The position numbers and the translations under genes were made by a program. Shown here piece by piece: positions 1 to 4,230 of a DNA stretch of 5,425 nt. The stretch is from Kluyvera intermedia (GTDB lineage: Bacteria; Pseudomonadota; Gammaproteobacteria; Enterobacterales; Enterobacteriaceae), in contig NZ_CP139987.1 of the NCBI RefSeq assembly GCF_034424175.1, forward strand, positions 1 through 5,425, given 5' to 3'. The notes below the pieces were generated by a model that made no database searches, was not told where the DNA came from, and worked only from the letters and a program-made list of their open reading frames with translations. Numbering within the stretch: position 1 is the stretch's first letter; each line of letters starts with the position of its first letter.

Positions 1-272
1 CTTACGGTGTAGTTCTCACCATAACGACCGGCATTAACATACCCGTATATAATTCTCTTGTTATCGTCAAAAGTAAGGCTTCCAGGAATTATGGAAACTA
101 TTAGTTTAGTATCGGTATCTTCAAGAGGGATGTTTGTATTGCGATTAATAATCCCTTTTACTATTTCATAGGCCTTTATATTTTGGTCATTGTTCAATTC
201 ACCAAGCTTAAAGGACTTCCGAGACCTTGCTTTTAGCAACACTCTGAAAGAAGACATATGAACTGCGTGCAT
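1..272 (-). CDS. Cargo operon gene 1, N-terminal part (RexA-like candidate, unknown family)
   Basis: First 90 codons and two bases of a gene that leaves the window at position 1 and, if the molecule is circular, continues in phase at 5425 to a stop at 4762-4764. The total is 311 residues. The start chosen is the ATG at 272-270, because AGG lies 5 nt upstream. The in-frame ATG at 257 has no ribosome site. The protein is cytosolic in appearance, with no signal peptide or membrane segment. The N-terminus is basic (LLKARSRKSF, residues 12-21), followed by alternating hydrophobic strands (KLIVSIIPGS, RIIYGYVNAGRYGENYTV). I do not recognise a family with confidence. Its place as first gene before a four-helix membrane protein recalls lambda RexA. 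The DNA is clearly more AT-rich than the mob genes, which suggests a separate origin. Confidence 0.75.
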   Translation of the reverse strand, partial: MHAVHMSSFRVLLKARSRKSFKLGELNNDQNIKAYEIVKGIINRNTNIPLEDTDTKLIVSIIPGSLTFDDNKRIIYGYVNAGRYGENYTV

Positions 273-309
273 AGATACCTGCCATGGCTAATTGTTTTAT
301 TTTTACCGA

Positions 310-338
310 ATAATAGCTGAAAAATGTTTGCACTAAAA
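310..338 (-). promoter_or_regulatory. Candidate promoter of the cargo operon
   Basis: On the minus strand TATTAT (315-310) would be a good -10 box, with TTTTAG (338-333) at 17 bp as a poor -35. Transcription would start near 303 and enter gene 1 at 272. The region is generally AT-rich and other pairings are possible (TTTTCA with TAAAAC), so the exact boxes are uncertain. The promoter lies inside or against the replication origin, so origin function and cargo expression could interfere with one another. Confidence 0.3.
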
Positions 339-360
339 CAAGCCTATATCAGATAACAGC
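321..360 (+). other. ColE2-type replication origin (ori)
   Basis: The segment carries an AAAATG run, then AAGCCTATATC and AGATAACAGC in the order I remember for the minimal origins (about 32 bp) of ColE2 and ColE3, where the plasmid Rep binds and lays down a very short RNA primer for DNA polymerase I. The nearly identical core AAGCCT..ATCAGATAACAGC is the main support. In ColE2 the origin follows rep directly. Here it is about 1.5 kb from the rep stop on the circle, with the cargo operon in between. The identification rests on recalled sequence and was not aligned. Confidence 0.62.
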
Positions 361-386
361 CCTCTTTTCTCGGAGGGCTTTTTTTT
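359..386 (+). terminator. Rho-independent terminator after ori
   Basis: Perfect 6-bp stem GCCCTC (359-364) / GAGGGC (373-378) with an 8-base loop, followed directly by eight T residues (379-386). It works only in the plus direction, because the minus side lacks a T tract. No plus-strand gene lies just upstream now. It would suit the end of a rep-ori transcript in the ancestral order, and here it shields oriT and mob from read-through coming off rep, or from antisense transcription of the cargo. Confidence 0.85.
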
Positions 387-420
387 GCAGCGAGCACTGA
401 ATCTGACATACTACATTGTA

Positions 421-472
421 CCTTAAGCCAGTACACACAGCGTCCCCTCTACGAGGTGCCGTCTGTGACTGG
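421..472 (-). other. ColE1-type origin of transfer (oriT) with nic site
   Basis: The minus strand reads TGTGTACTGGCTTAAGG (437-421), matching the ColE1/pBR322 nic core TACTGG/CTTAA. Cleavage is expected between 428 and 427 on the minus strand, leaving the MobA tyrosine on the 5' end. The nic arm is part of an imperfect inverted repeat, CCAGT (428-432) and CACAG (436-440) against CTGTG (463-467) and ACTGG (468-472), with a small CCTC/GAGG hairpin (446-456) inside. Such a repeat next to nic is usual for relaxase recognition and re-ligation. mobC and mobA lie immediately downstream. Confidence 0.8.
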
Positions 473-476
473 TTCA

Positions 477-494
477 GGGGGCTCGCCGCCCCCC
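477..494 (+). repeat. GC-rich hairpin in the oriT-mobC leader
   Basis: GGGGG (477-481) can pair with CCCCC (490-494) around an 8-base GC-rich loop. No T tract follows, so it is not a normal terminator. It lies in the untranslated stretch between oriT and mobC. It may be part of the extended oriT or a leader-RNA structure; there is nothing in it to decide. Confidence 0.45.
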
Positions 495-512
495 GAAACC
501 CCGGGCATCCAC

Positions 513-540
513 TGCGAAACTTTCGCACTTTGGGTGCGAA
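513..540 (+). repeat. Two overlapping, mutually exclusive inverted repeats upstream of mobC
   Basis: Three copies of the TGCGAA element lie in 28 bp: 513-518 forward, 522-527 inverted and 535-540 forward. The middle copy can pair with the left one (TGCGAAA C TTTCGCA, 513-527, 7 bp) or with the right one (TTCGCAC TTTGG GTGCGAA, 522-540, 7 bp). The array ends 11 bases before the mobC ribosome site. It could be an operator or relaxosome site for MobC, or an RNA switch in the mob leader. I found no convincing mob promoter between 387 and 560. Confidence 0.6.
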
Positions 541-560
541 TATTTCTCAGCGGAGTGAGA

Positions 561-887
561 ATGGAAAAGCGCACGAGAGAGATCAAAATCCGCCTGACCG
601 ATTCAGAGCATCAGCGTCTGATAGACCGGTGTGACCGAACCCATCTGGCTGAATGGTTGCGTCAGATCGGTCTGGGAGAACACACCGCCAGAAAGCGCCG
701 TCTGCCCAATGTGGCGCCCGAACTGCTGCGACAGGTCAGCGGGATAGGCAACAACCTCAACCAGATCGCCCGCCGCCTTAACCAGCTCGATGGACTTAAC
801 CCCACAGAGCGCGTTTCCCTGCTTGCGGTGTTAAACAGTCTTGACCGCAATCTCAGTGAACTGCTGGAGCAGCACCGTGATCGTTAA
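561..887 (+). CDS. mobC: MobC relaxosome accessory protein
   Basis: 108-residue DNA-binding accessory protein of ColE1-type mobilisation (MobC/MbeC family). It binds oriT, helps open the DNA and recruits the relaxase MobA. Family landmarks are an N-terminal ribbon-helix-helix-like part (EIKIRLTDSEHQRLIDRC), AEWLRQIGL, and the diagnostic LLRQVSGIGNNLNQIARRLN (about 55-74), followed by a helical C-terminus. The length equals ColE1 MbeC (about 107-115). The start chosen is the ATG at 561, because GGAG (552-555) lies 5 nt upstream and the sequence before it does not fit the family; upstream in-frame ATGs at 456 and later would translate the oriT region. Its 3' end overlaps the mobA start by 11 bp, indicating coupled translation. 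Confidence 0.93.
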   Translation: MEKRTREIKIRLTDSEHQRLIDRCDRTHLAEWLRQIGLGEHTARKRRLPNVAPELLRQVSGIGNNLNQIARRLNQLDGLNPTERVSLLAVLNSLDRNLSELLEQHRDR

Positions 888-2412
888 AATTCACTCACGC
901 GGTGCCGGTTCGGGTAGTGGTCCGGTTGATTACCTGCTGGGCAAAGATCGCCAGCGTAGTGACGCCCGCGTGCTGAGGGGAGACGCCGAACGCACCCGCG
1001 AACTGATTGACGGCTGTGACTTTGCCCGCGGCTACACCTCCGGCGTGCTGTCCTTTCAGGAGGCCGACATTGCAGAGCCAGAAAAGGCGCGGCTGATGGA
1101 CGAATGGGAACAGACACTGATGACCGGTCTCGACAAAGATCAGTACGCCTGTCTGTGGGTTGAGCATCAGGACAAAGGCCGTCTTGAGCTGAACTTCGTG
1201 ATCCCGAACATCGAATTACAGAGTGGGAAACGTCTGCAACCCTACTTTGACCGCGCCGACCGTCCCAGGGTAAACGCCTGGCAGACGCTGACCAACGACC
1301 GACTCGGACTGCGTGACCCCAATGACCCCGCCTATCGCCGCCCGCTGACGCAGGCCAGCGACCTGCCGCGAGATAAACAACAGGCAGCGGAAAAGCTGAC
1401 CGCTGGCCTGATGAATTTGATGGCACAGGGCGCGATACGCAGCCGGCAGGACGTTATTATTCAGCTTGAAAGCATTGGCCTCACCGTGGCGCGGGAAACC
1501 AAAAGCAGCATCAGTATTGCCGACCCGTCCGGCGGCAGAAACATCCGGCTGAAAGGAATGATTTATGAGCGAGATTTTAAATTTAGCGAAGGGCTTCGAG
1601 GAGAAATCGAAGCAGCAAGCGCAGGATACCGAGCAGAGCGTGAAGCGCGAGTTCGGGAGGCTGGAAACGTCTATCAGCGCGGAACTGCAATCAAGCTCGC
1701 AGAGCATCAGCAACGCTATCCGCGAGCAGAACGGCAGGCTAACGGGCATGATCAGAGCCACGGTCACCACCGCGCTGATCTGGATAGTGGTCTGCGCCGC
1801 GCTCCTGATTGGCATCCTGAGCGGGATAATCTGGCTTCAGGGGCAGATCATCAGCTCACGCCTGAGCGACATCGACGGCTACAGCCAGCAGCTGGCGAGC
1901 CTAAAAGCGAAAAGCGGCGCGGGGGTGACGATCTACAGCGACGACAGCCAGAAGAACGGCTATCTGGTGGTGCTGCCGGTGAAAGCGCACGGCGTGGAAA
2001 CCTACACCTCGACGGCGGGCAACACGGTGGTGAAGTACACCGCGAAGTAACCCCGCCAGAACGCACAGAAACGGCCCTGAACGATTTTGACCCACAGGAC
2101 AGAGAAAACCATGACCGAAATGGAAAAACAGCTTCTGAGCGCCTTAGAGAGCTTACAGTCCAGCTACGAGCAACAGCATCAGGCGTGGCAGGAAAGCTAC
2201 AGCAGTTTGCAGCACATGTTCGAGACTACCTCACAGGCACTGAACCGCAGCGACAGGGCGTGTCAGCACTTGAGCAATCAGGTGAACAGCTTGCGCGGTC
2301 AGGTCGAGAGCTTGAGCAGCAATCTCAGCCGGTTGATGCGCTCGTAAAACAGCATGAACACCAGCTGAAACTGGAAAAGCAGCGCACCCGCTATCACGGC
2401 CCGACGCTTTAG
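877..2412 (+). CDS. mobA: MobA relaxase, MOBP5 (HEN) family
   Basis: 511-residue relaxase that nicks oriT, stays covalently bound to the 5' end and leads the strand into the recipient. The start is the GTG at 877, because V-I-V-K-I-H aligns with the N-terminus of ColE1 MbeA (about 517 residues); the ATG at 841 lies within mobC and would add a non-homologous extension. The catalytic residues fall exactly where they do in MbeA: Tyr19 in SGPVDYLLG and the HEN signature His97, Glu104, Asn106 in HQDKGRLELNF, replacing the usual three-His motif. KRLQPYFDRADRPRVNAWQTL and SISIADPSGGRNIRLKG are further family blocks. The C-terminal half is charged and low in complexity because it is constrained by the overlapping mobB and mobD. 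All key residues are present, so it should be active given a helper type IV secretion system. Confidence 0.95.
   Translation: MIVKIHSRGAGSGSGPVDYLLGKDRQRSDARVLRGDAERTRELIDGCDFARGYTSGVLSFQEADIAEPEKARLMDEWEQTLMTGLDKDQYACLWVEHQDKGRLELNFVIPNIELQSGKRLQPYFDRADRPRVNAWQTLTNDRLGLRDPNDPAYRRPLTQASDLPRDKQQAAEKLTAGLMNLMAQGAIRSRQDVIIQLESIGLTVARETKSSISIADPSGGRNIRLKGMIYERDFKFSEGLRGEIEAASAGYRAEREARVREAGNVYQRGTAIKLAEHQQRYPRAERQANGHDQSHGHHRADLDSGLRRAPDWHPERDNLASGADHQLTPERHRRLQPAAGEPKSEKRRGGDDLQRRQPEERLSGGAAGESARRGNLHLDGGQHGGEVHREVTPPERTETALNDFDPQDRENHDRNGKTASERLRELTVQLRATASGVAGKLQQFAAHVRDYLTGTEPQRQGVSALEQSGEQLARSGRELEQQSQPVDALVKQHEHQLKLEKQRTRYHGPTL
1565..2050 (+). CDS. mobB: MobB membrane mobilisation protein, nested in mobA
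   Basis: 161-residue protein wholly encoded inside mobA in the +1 frame, as in ColE1. The N-terminal half is a polar coiled-coil-like helix (residues 1-62, rich in Gln/Glu/Ser), followed by one membrane segment (about 67-91, TALIWIVVCAALLIGILSG) and a C-terminal domain ending in NTVVKYTAK. The start ATG has AAGGA (1553-1557) at 7 nt. ColE1 MbeB is a membrane-associated protein that interacts with the relaxase and helps link the relaxosome to the helper transfer apparatus. The amphipathic N-terminus plus one transmembrane helix agrees with that. Because it overprints mobA, codon choice in both genes is tied. Confidence 0.88.
   Translation: MSEILNLAKGFEEKSKQQAQDTEQSVKREFGRLETSISAELQSSSQSISNAIREQNGRLTGMIRATVTTALIWIVVCAALLIGILSGIIWLQGQIISSRLSDIDGYSQQLASLKAKSGAGVTIYSDDSQKNGYLVVLPVKAHGVETYTSTAGNTVVKYTAK
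2111..2347 (+). CDS. mobD: MobD mobilisation / entry-exclusion-like protein, nested in mobA
   Basis: 78-residue, almost entirely helical protein in the same frame as mobB and also overprinted on mobA. It begins MTEMEKQLLSALESLQ and carries heptad-like Leu spacing (LSNQVNSLRGQVESLSSNLSRL, about 54-75), so a coiled coil is likely. MbeD of ColE1 is a comparable small protein linked to mobilisation and to entry exclusion. The ATG at 2111 is preferred over 2087 because the family starts with M-T-E/D-x-E; AGGA (2096-2099) at 11 nt is a weak ribosome site, so its translation may depend on that of the surrounding mob genes. Confidence 0.8.
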   Translation: MTEMEKQLLSALESLQSSYEQQHQAWQESYSSLQHMFETTSQALNRSDRACQHLSNQVNSLRGQVESLSSNLSRLMRS

Positions 2413-2436
2413 CACCGCCTATGCGGGATGCCCACG

Positions 2437-2464
2437 TAGACGCAATATTATTTTGGTGTACAAT
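2437..2464 (+). promoter_or_regulatory. Promoter of the toxin-antitoxin operon
   Basis: -35 TAGACG (2437-2442), 16-bp spacer, -10 TACAAT (2459-2464, 5 of 6 consensus bases). Transcription would begin near 2471, leaving a leader of about 24 bases before the GTG of the toxin gene. The -10 is embedded in the TGTACA double repeat, as expected for an autorepressed operon. Confidence 0.55.
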
Positions 2465-2469
2465 GTACA
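2457..2469 (+). promoter_or_regulatory. Operator-like TGTACA repeat overlapping the -10 box
   Basis: TGTACA-A-TGTACA is two copies of a 6-bp palindrome separated by one base, and as a whole it is a palindrome except at its centre. It covers the -10 hexamer, so protein bound here would block transcription. The obvious ligand is the Xre-type antitoxin encoded in the operon (2829-3113), a family that commonly autoregulates. Inference from position and symmetry. Confidence 0.55.
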
Positions 2470-2494
2470 TCCATAATACAAAGGGAATGACACA

Positions 2495-2827
2495 GTGAGC
2501 CATGCGATAGAGTTTATCGAAACGCCGATGTTTACCCGTCAGATAAAGCAAATCGCCACGGATGACGAGCTCAAAGAGCTCCAGAAAACGCTGATTGAAT
2601 CACCGGACAAAGGCGATCTCATCCGACAAACTGGCGGGCTGAGAAAAATCAGAATGGCGACCGGAACGCAGGGTAAAAGCGGCAGTGCGCGGGTGATTTA
2701 CTTTCTGGCCACCGACGAGATTATCTATCTGGTGATGGCCTACCCGAAAAGCACCAAAGACAGCCTGACGGACGCGGAAAAATCCGACCTGAAAAAGCTG
2801 ACGAAACTACTGAAAGACGAGGTGTAG
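2495..2827 (+). CDS. higB: RelE-superfamily toxin, HigB2-like
   Basis: 110-residue toxin of the RelE/HigB superfamily, expected to cut mRNA on the ribosome and so arrest growth when its antitoxin is lost. The diagnostic stretch is GGLRKIR (47-53), then GKSGSARVIYF (60-70) with the conserved basic residues Lys61 and Arg66, then YPKSTKDSLTDAEK (83-96). Vibrio HigB2 has the same length and the same block order. The start is GTG at 2495, with AGGGA (2482-2486) at 8 nt; no in-frame ATG is nearby. It is the first gene of the operon, with the antitoxin one base after its stop, which is the toxin-first order typical of HigBA. All motif residues appear intact, so it is probably functional and acts as a plasmid-addiction module. 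Confidence 0.9.
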   Translation: MSHAIEFIETPMFTRQIKQIATDDELKELQKTLIESPDKGDLIRQTGGLRKIRMATGTQGKSGSARVIYFLATDEIIYLVMAYPKSTKDSLTDAEKSDLKKLTKLLKDEV

Positions 2828-2828
2828 C

Positions 2829-3113
2829 ATGAGTTTTTTTGACGAACTGAAAGCGTCACTCGAAGAAGCCGTCGAGATCAAAAACGGCGTTAAAGCGCCT
2901 GCCCGCGTCACGCGCTACGAACTGGCTGACGTGAAGGCACTCCGCGCCCAGTTGAACGTGACACAGGATGAAATGGCGAAGGTTCTTGGTACCAGCCTCG
3001 ACACCATCAAGAGCTGGGAAACGGGCAGACGTAACCCGACCGGACTGGCGGCAAAGGTGCTGGCGACCATACAGGCCAACCCTAAATTCTTTCAGGAACT
3101 TGCCTCACATTAA
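2829..3113 (+). CDS. higA: Xre-family antitoxin, HigA2/NadS-like
   Basis: 94-residue antitoxin. The N-terminal part (MSFFDELKASLEEAVEIKNG) is the toxin-neutralising segment typical of NadS/HigA2 proteins. A helix-turn-helix follows, with DVKALRAQLNVTQDEMAKVL (34-53) and TSLDTIKSWETGRRNPTG (55-72). The WETGRRNPTG turn is characteristic of this antitoxin group. It neutralises the toxin by binding it and probably represses the operon at 2457-2469. The ATG is one base after the toxin stop and its ribosome site (GAGGTG, 2819-2824) lies in the toxin gene, so the two are coupled. No terminator follows, so transcription may run on into the rep control region. Confidence 0.92.
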   Translation: MSFFDELKASLEEAVEIKNGVKAPARVTRYELADVKALRAQLNVTQDEMAKVLGTSLDTIKSWETGRRNPTGLAAKVLATIQANPKFFQELASH

Positions 3114-3132
3114 GGCTTTATGACGGAAGGGT

Positions 3133-3160
3133 TCGACAGAAGCCGCCGTTCGCGTGTAAC
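3133..3160 (+). promoter_or_regulatory. Candidate rep promoter
   Basis: TCGACA (3133-3138, 5 of 6 bases of the -35 consensus), 16-bp spacer, TGTAAC (3155-3160) as -10. Transcription would start near 3167, just before the leader stem-loop at 3182. It is the best plus-strand candidate between the antitoxin stop and the stem-loop, but the -10 is weak. Confidence 0.4.
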
Positions 3161-3171
3161 TTTAACGGCAG

Positions 3172-3245
3172 AAAAAACAAAGCCCCGAATTCATATCTCA
3201 ACTTGGCGGAAGGGAATATGAAGTCAGGGCCAGGCATAAAACCTA
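3172..3245 (-). ncRNA. Antisense RNA (RNAI-like) controlling rep
   Basis: Minus-strand promoter TTGTCT (3279-3274), 16 bp, TAATAT (3257-3252) with an extended TG motif just upstream, would start RNA near 3245. The transcript forms one long stem-loop, GCCCTGACTTCATAT (3230-3216) pairing with ATATGAATTCGGGGC (3196-3182) apart from one mismatch and one G-U pair, and then ends at a T-rich tract (TTTGTTTTTT, 3181-3172). About 73 nt, fully complementary to the rep mRNA leader. ColE2-type plasmids set copy number with such an RNA. Promoter, fold and terminator all agree, so this is well supported although not proven. Confidence 0.72.
3182..3230 (+). promoter_or_regulatory. Rep mRNA leader stem-loop (antisense target) with UUGGCG loop
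   Basis: The long inverted repeat has arms 3182-3196 and 3216-3230. On the mRNA side it carries two mismatches. The loop region contains TTGGCGG (3203-3209), which includes the YUNR-type UUGGCG motif known from antisense-controlled leaders of IncFII, IncB and IncI plasmids, where it starts the kissing contact. It is complementary over six bases to CCGCCA at 3284-3289, so a long-range pairing is possible. Confidence 0.65.
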
Positions 3246-3261
3246 AGAAGGATATTAGCAC

Positions 3262-3312
3262 ATGCAGAGTGCAAGACAACAGCCCGCCATAAGCGCTGGC
3301 GTGAGTGACTAA
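3262..3312 (+). CDS. Rep leader peptide (16 residues), overlapping the rep start
   Basis: Small reading frame MQSARQQPAISAGVSD with an excellent ribosome site (AAGGA, 3248-3252, 9 nt before the ATG). It ends with TAA at 3310-3312, overlapping the rep GTG (3305) by 8 bp in another frame. rep has no ribosome site of its own, and an in-frame TGA lies directly before its GTG, so ribosomes finishing this peptide could restart on rep. The reading frame also covers the hairpin CGCCA (3285-3289) / TGGCG (3297-3301), and translating it would melt that hairpin. The peptide itself probably has no function. Compare RepY of IncI and Tap of IncFII plasmids, which do the same job. Confidence 0.55.
   Translation: MQSARQQPAISAGVSD
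3285..3301 (+). promoter_or_regulatory. Stem-loop just before the rep start
   Basis: CGCCA (3285-3289) pairs with TGGCG (3297-3301) around the 7-base loop TAAGCGC, three bases before the rep GTG. Its 5' arm is the sequence that could pair instead with the UUGGCGG loop of the upstream stem-loop. A closed hairpin would hide the start region, and opening it by leader-peptide translation would expose it. Confidence 0.5.
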
Positions 3313-4225
3313 CCCAGCCCTCGACCTGTTCAACGACCGCTTACCTAACAAGCCGTACTTTTCGGACGATCTGCATTTTGGTGTACGTATCGCGGGAAAA
3401 GAGCGCGCTATTCTGGCGAAATACATCCAGTTCAACCAGCCTCACGCCATGTTCTGGCTCGGTTTTGACGTTGACCGCCTCGGTGCAGCAATCGACTGGA
3501 GCGATCGCAATGCGCCCGCACCCACGCTGACCATCACCAACCCCGAAAACGGGCACGCGCACCTGCTTTACGCGCTGAAAACCTCGATACGCACCGCACC
3601 TGACGGAAAAATGAAGCCGCTGAAGTACGCTGCTGCCGTAGAGAACGCGCTACGTAAAAAATTGGAAGCTGACGTGGGGTATTCGGGGTTAATTTGCAAG
3701 AATCCGAACCACGGGTACTGGAAAATTGCTGTCTGGCAGCCAGAACTTTACACGCTGGACTGGCTGGCCGATTCGCTTGACCTGAACGCTGCGAACGAAA
3801 AAGAAATCATCGCCGACTACGGTTTAGGTCGTAATTGCACCCTATTTGATAAAATCCGTAAATGGGCTTACCGCGCGATACGTCAGGGCTGGCCGGAGTA
3901 TGATCAGTGGCTACAAGCCTGCTACGAGCGTGGCAGAGCTTACAATTTGCAATTTCCAACTCCTCTTGACGATGCCGAAGTGATGGGAATTGCTAAAAGC
4001 ATCGCAAAATGGACTGTGCACCATTTCTCCAAAGAAAGCTTTGATGATTATGTAAAACGAACACATAGTTCTGAAATTCAGTCTGTTAGAGGTAGGGTCG
4101 GAGGAAAGATAAGTTCAGGTGGAGGAAGGAAAAAAAGCCTGTCTTCGCAAGAGAGTGAAAGTCCGTGGGTAAACCTTGGTATTAGTAGGAGGGCTTTCTT
4201 TTATCAAAAGAAGAAAGCCAACTAA
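3305..4225 (+). CDS. rep: ColE2-type replication initiator/primase Rep
   Basis: 306-residue initiator of the ColE2/ColE3 type, which binds the plasmid origin and synthesises a very short RNA primer for DNA polymerase I. The match begins at the N-terminus: LPNKPYFSDDLHFGVRI, then HAMFWLGFDVDRLGAAIDWSDRN with the acidic pair Asp55/Asp57, NGHAHLLYAL (82-91) and YSGLICKNPNH (126-136). A PriCT-type region (GLGRNCTLFDKIRKWAYRAI, 173-192) and IAKSIAKW (229-236) follow, and the C-terminus (PWVNLGISRRAFFYQKKK) looks like a small helix-turn-helix used for origin recognition. The start is GTG at 3305: a stop precedes it immediately, and the family N-terminus fits. It has no ribosome site and is probably coupled to the leader peptide. 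Base composition drops towards AT in the last third. The stop is 3 bp from the convergent membrane-protein stop. Confidence 0.93.
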   Translation: MTNPALDLFNDRLPNKPYFSDDLHFGVRIAGKERAILAKYIQFNQPHAMFWLGFDVDRLGAAIDWSDRNAPAPTLTITNPENGHAHLLYALKTSIRTAPDGKMKPLKYAAAVENALRKKLEADVGYSGLICKNPNHGYWKIAVWQPELYTLDWLADSLDLNAANEKEIIADYGLGRNCTLFDKIRKWAYRAIRQGWPEYDQWLQACYERGRAYNLQFPTPLDDAEVMGIAKSIAKWTVHHFSKESFDDYVKRTHSSEIQSVRGRVGGKISSGGGRKKSLSSQESESPWVNLGISRRAFFYQKKKAN

Positions 4226-4230
4226 TTTTT
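4192..4230 (+). terminator. Candidate rep terminator inside the rep 3' end
   Basis: GGCTTTCTT (4192-4200) pairs perfectly with AAGAAAGCC (4211-4219), followed after AACTAA by TTTTT (4226-4230). The hairpin lies in the last codons of rep and the tail runs over the 3-bp gap into the stop of the convergent gene. The six-base gap between stem and T tract makes it weaker than usual. For the minus direction there is no T tract, although the same hairpin would form. Confidence 0.5.

Noticed and set aside
403..431. mob promoter with -35 CTGACA at 403-408
   Set aside because: No acceptable -10 hexamer lies 15-19 bp downstream; the region is the nic site.
416..634. 72-codon plus-strand frame starting in oriT
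   Set aside because: It runs through the nic site and hairpins and then out of frame over mobC; it has no ribosome site and no family resemblance.
884..1815. Several long minus-strand frames opposite mobA (180, 90 and 199 codons)
   Set aside because: Shadows of the GC-rich mobA/mobB coding; no ribosome sites and Arg/Pro/Ser-rich nonsense composition.
2413..2436. Hairpin after the mobA stop (CCGC/GCGG) as a mob terminator
   Set aside because: Only a 4-bp stem with a bulged extension and no T tract; too weak to call.
2453..2485. Possible Xer (cer-like) dimer-resolution site, because of a GGTG...ACAA and a CATAATA run with a short spacer
   Set aside because: Spacing and the second arm do not fit the cer/psi core. 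The same bases are better explained as the toxin-antitoxin promoter and operator. No other candidate was seen in the window.
3124..3214. 8-bp direct repeat CGGAAGGG (3124-3131 and 3207-3214)
   Set aside because: Too short and too widely spaced to be distinguished from chance; possible iteron role not supported by further copies.
3118..3435. 105-codon minus-strand frame over the rep leader
   Set aside because: It runs opposite the rep N-terminus and through the antisense RNA; its apparent membrane-like stretch comes from the inverted repeat and the T tract. No ribosome site.
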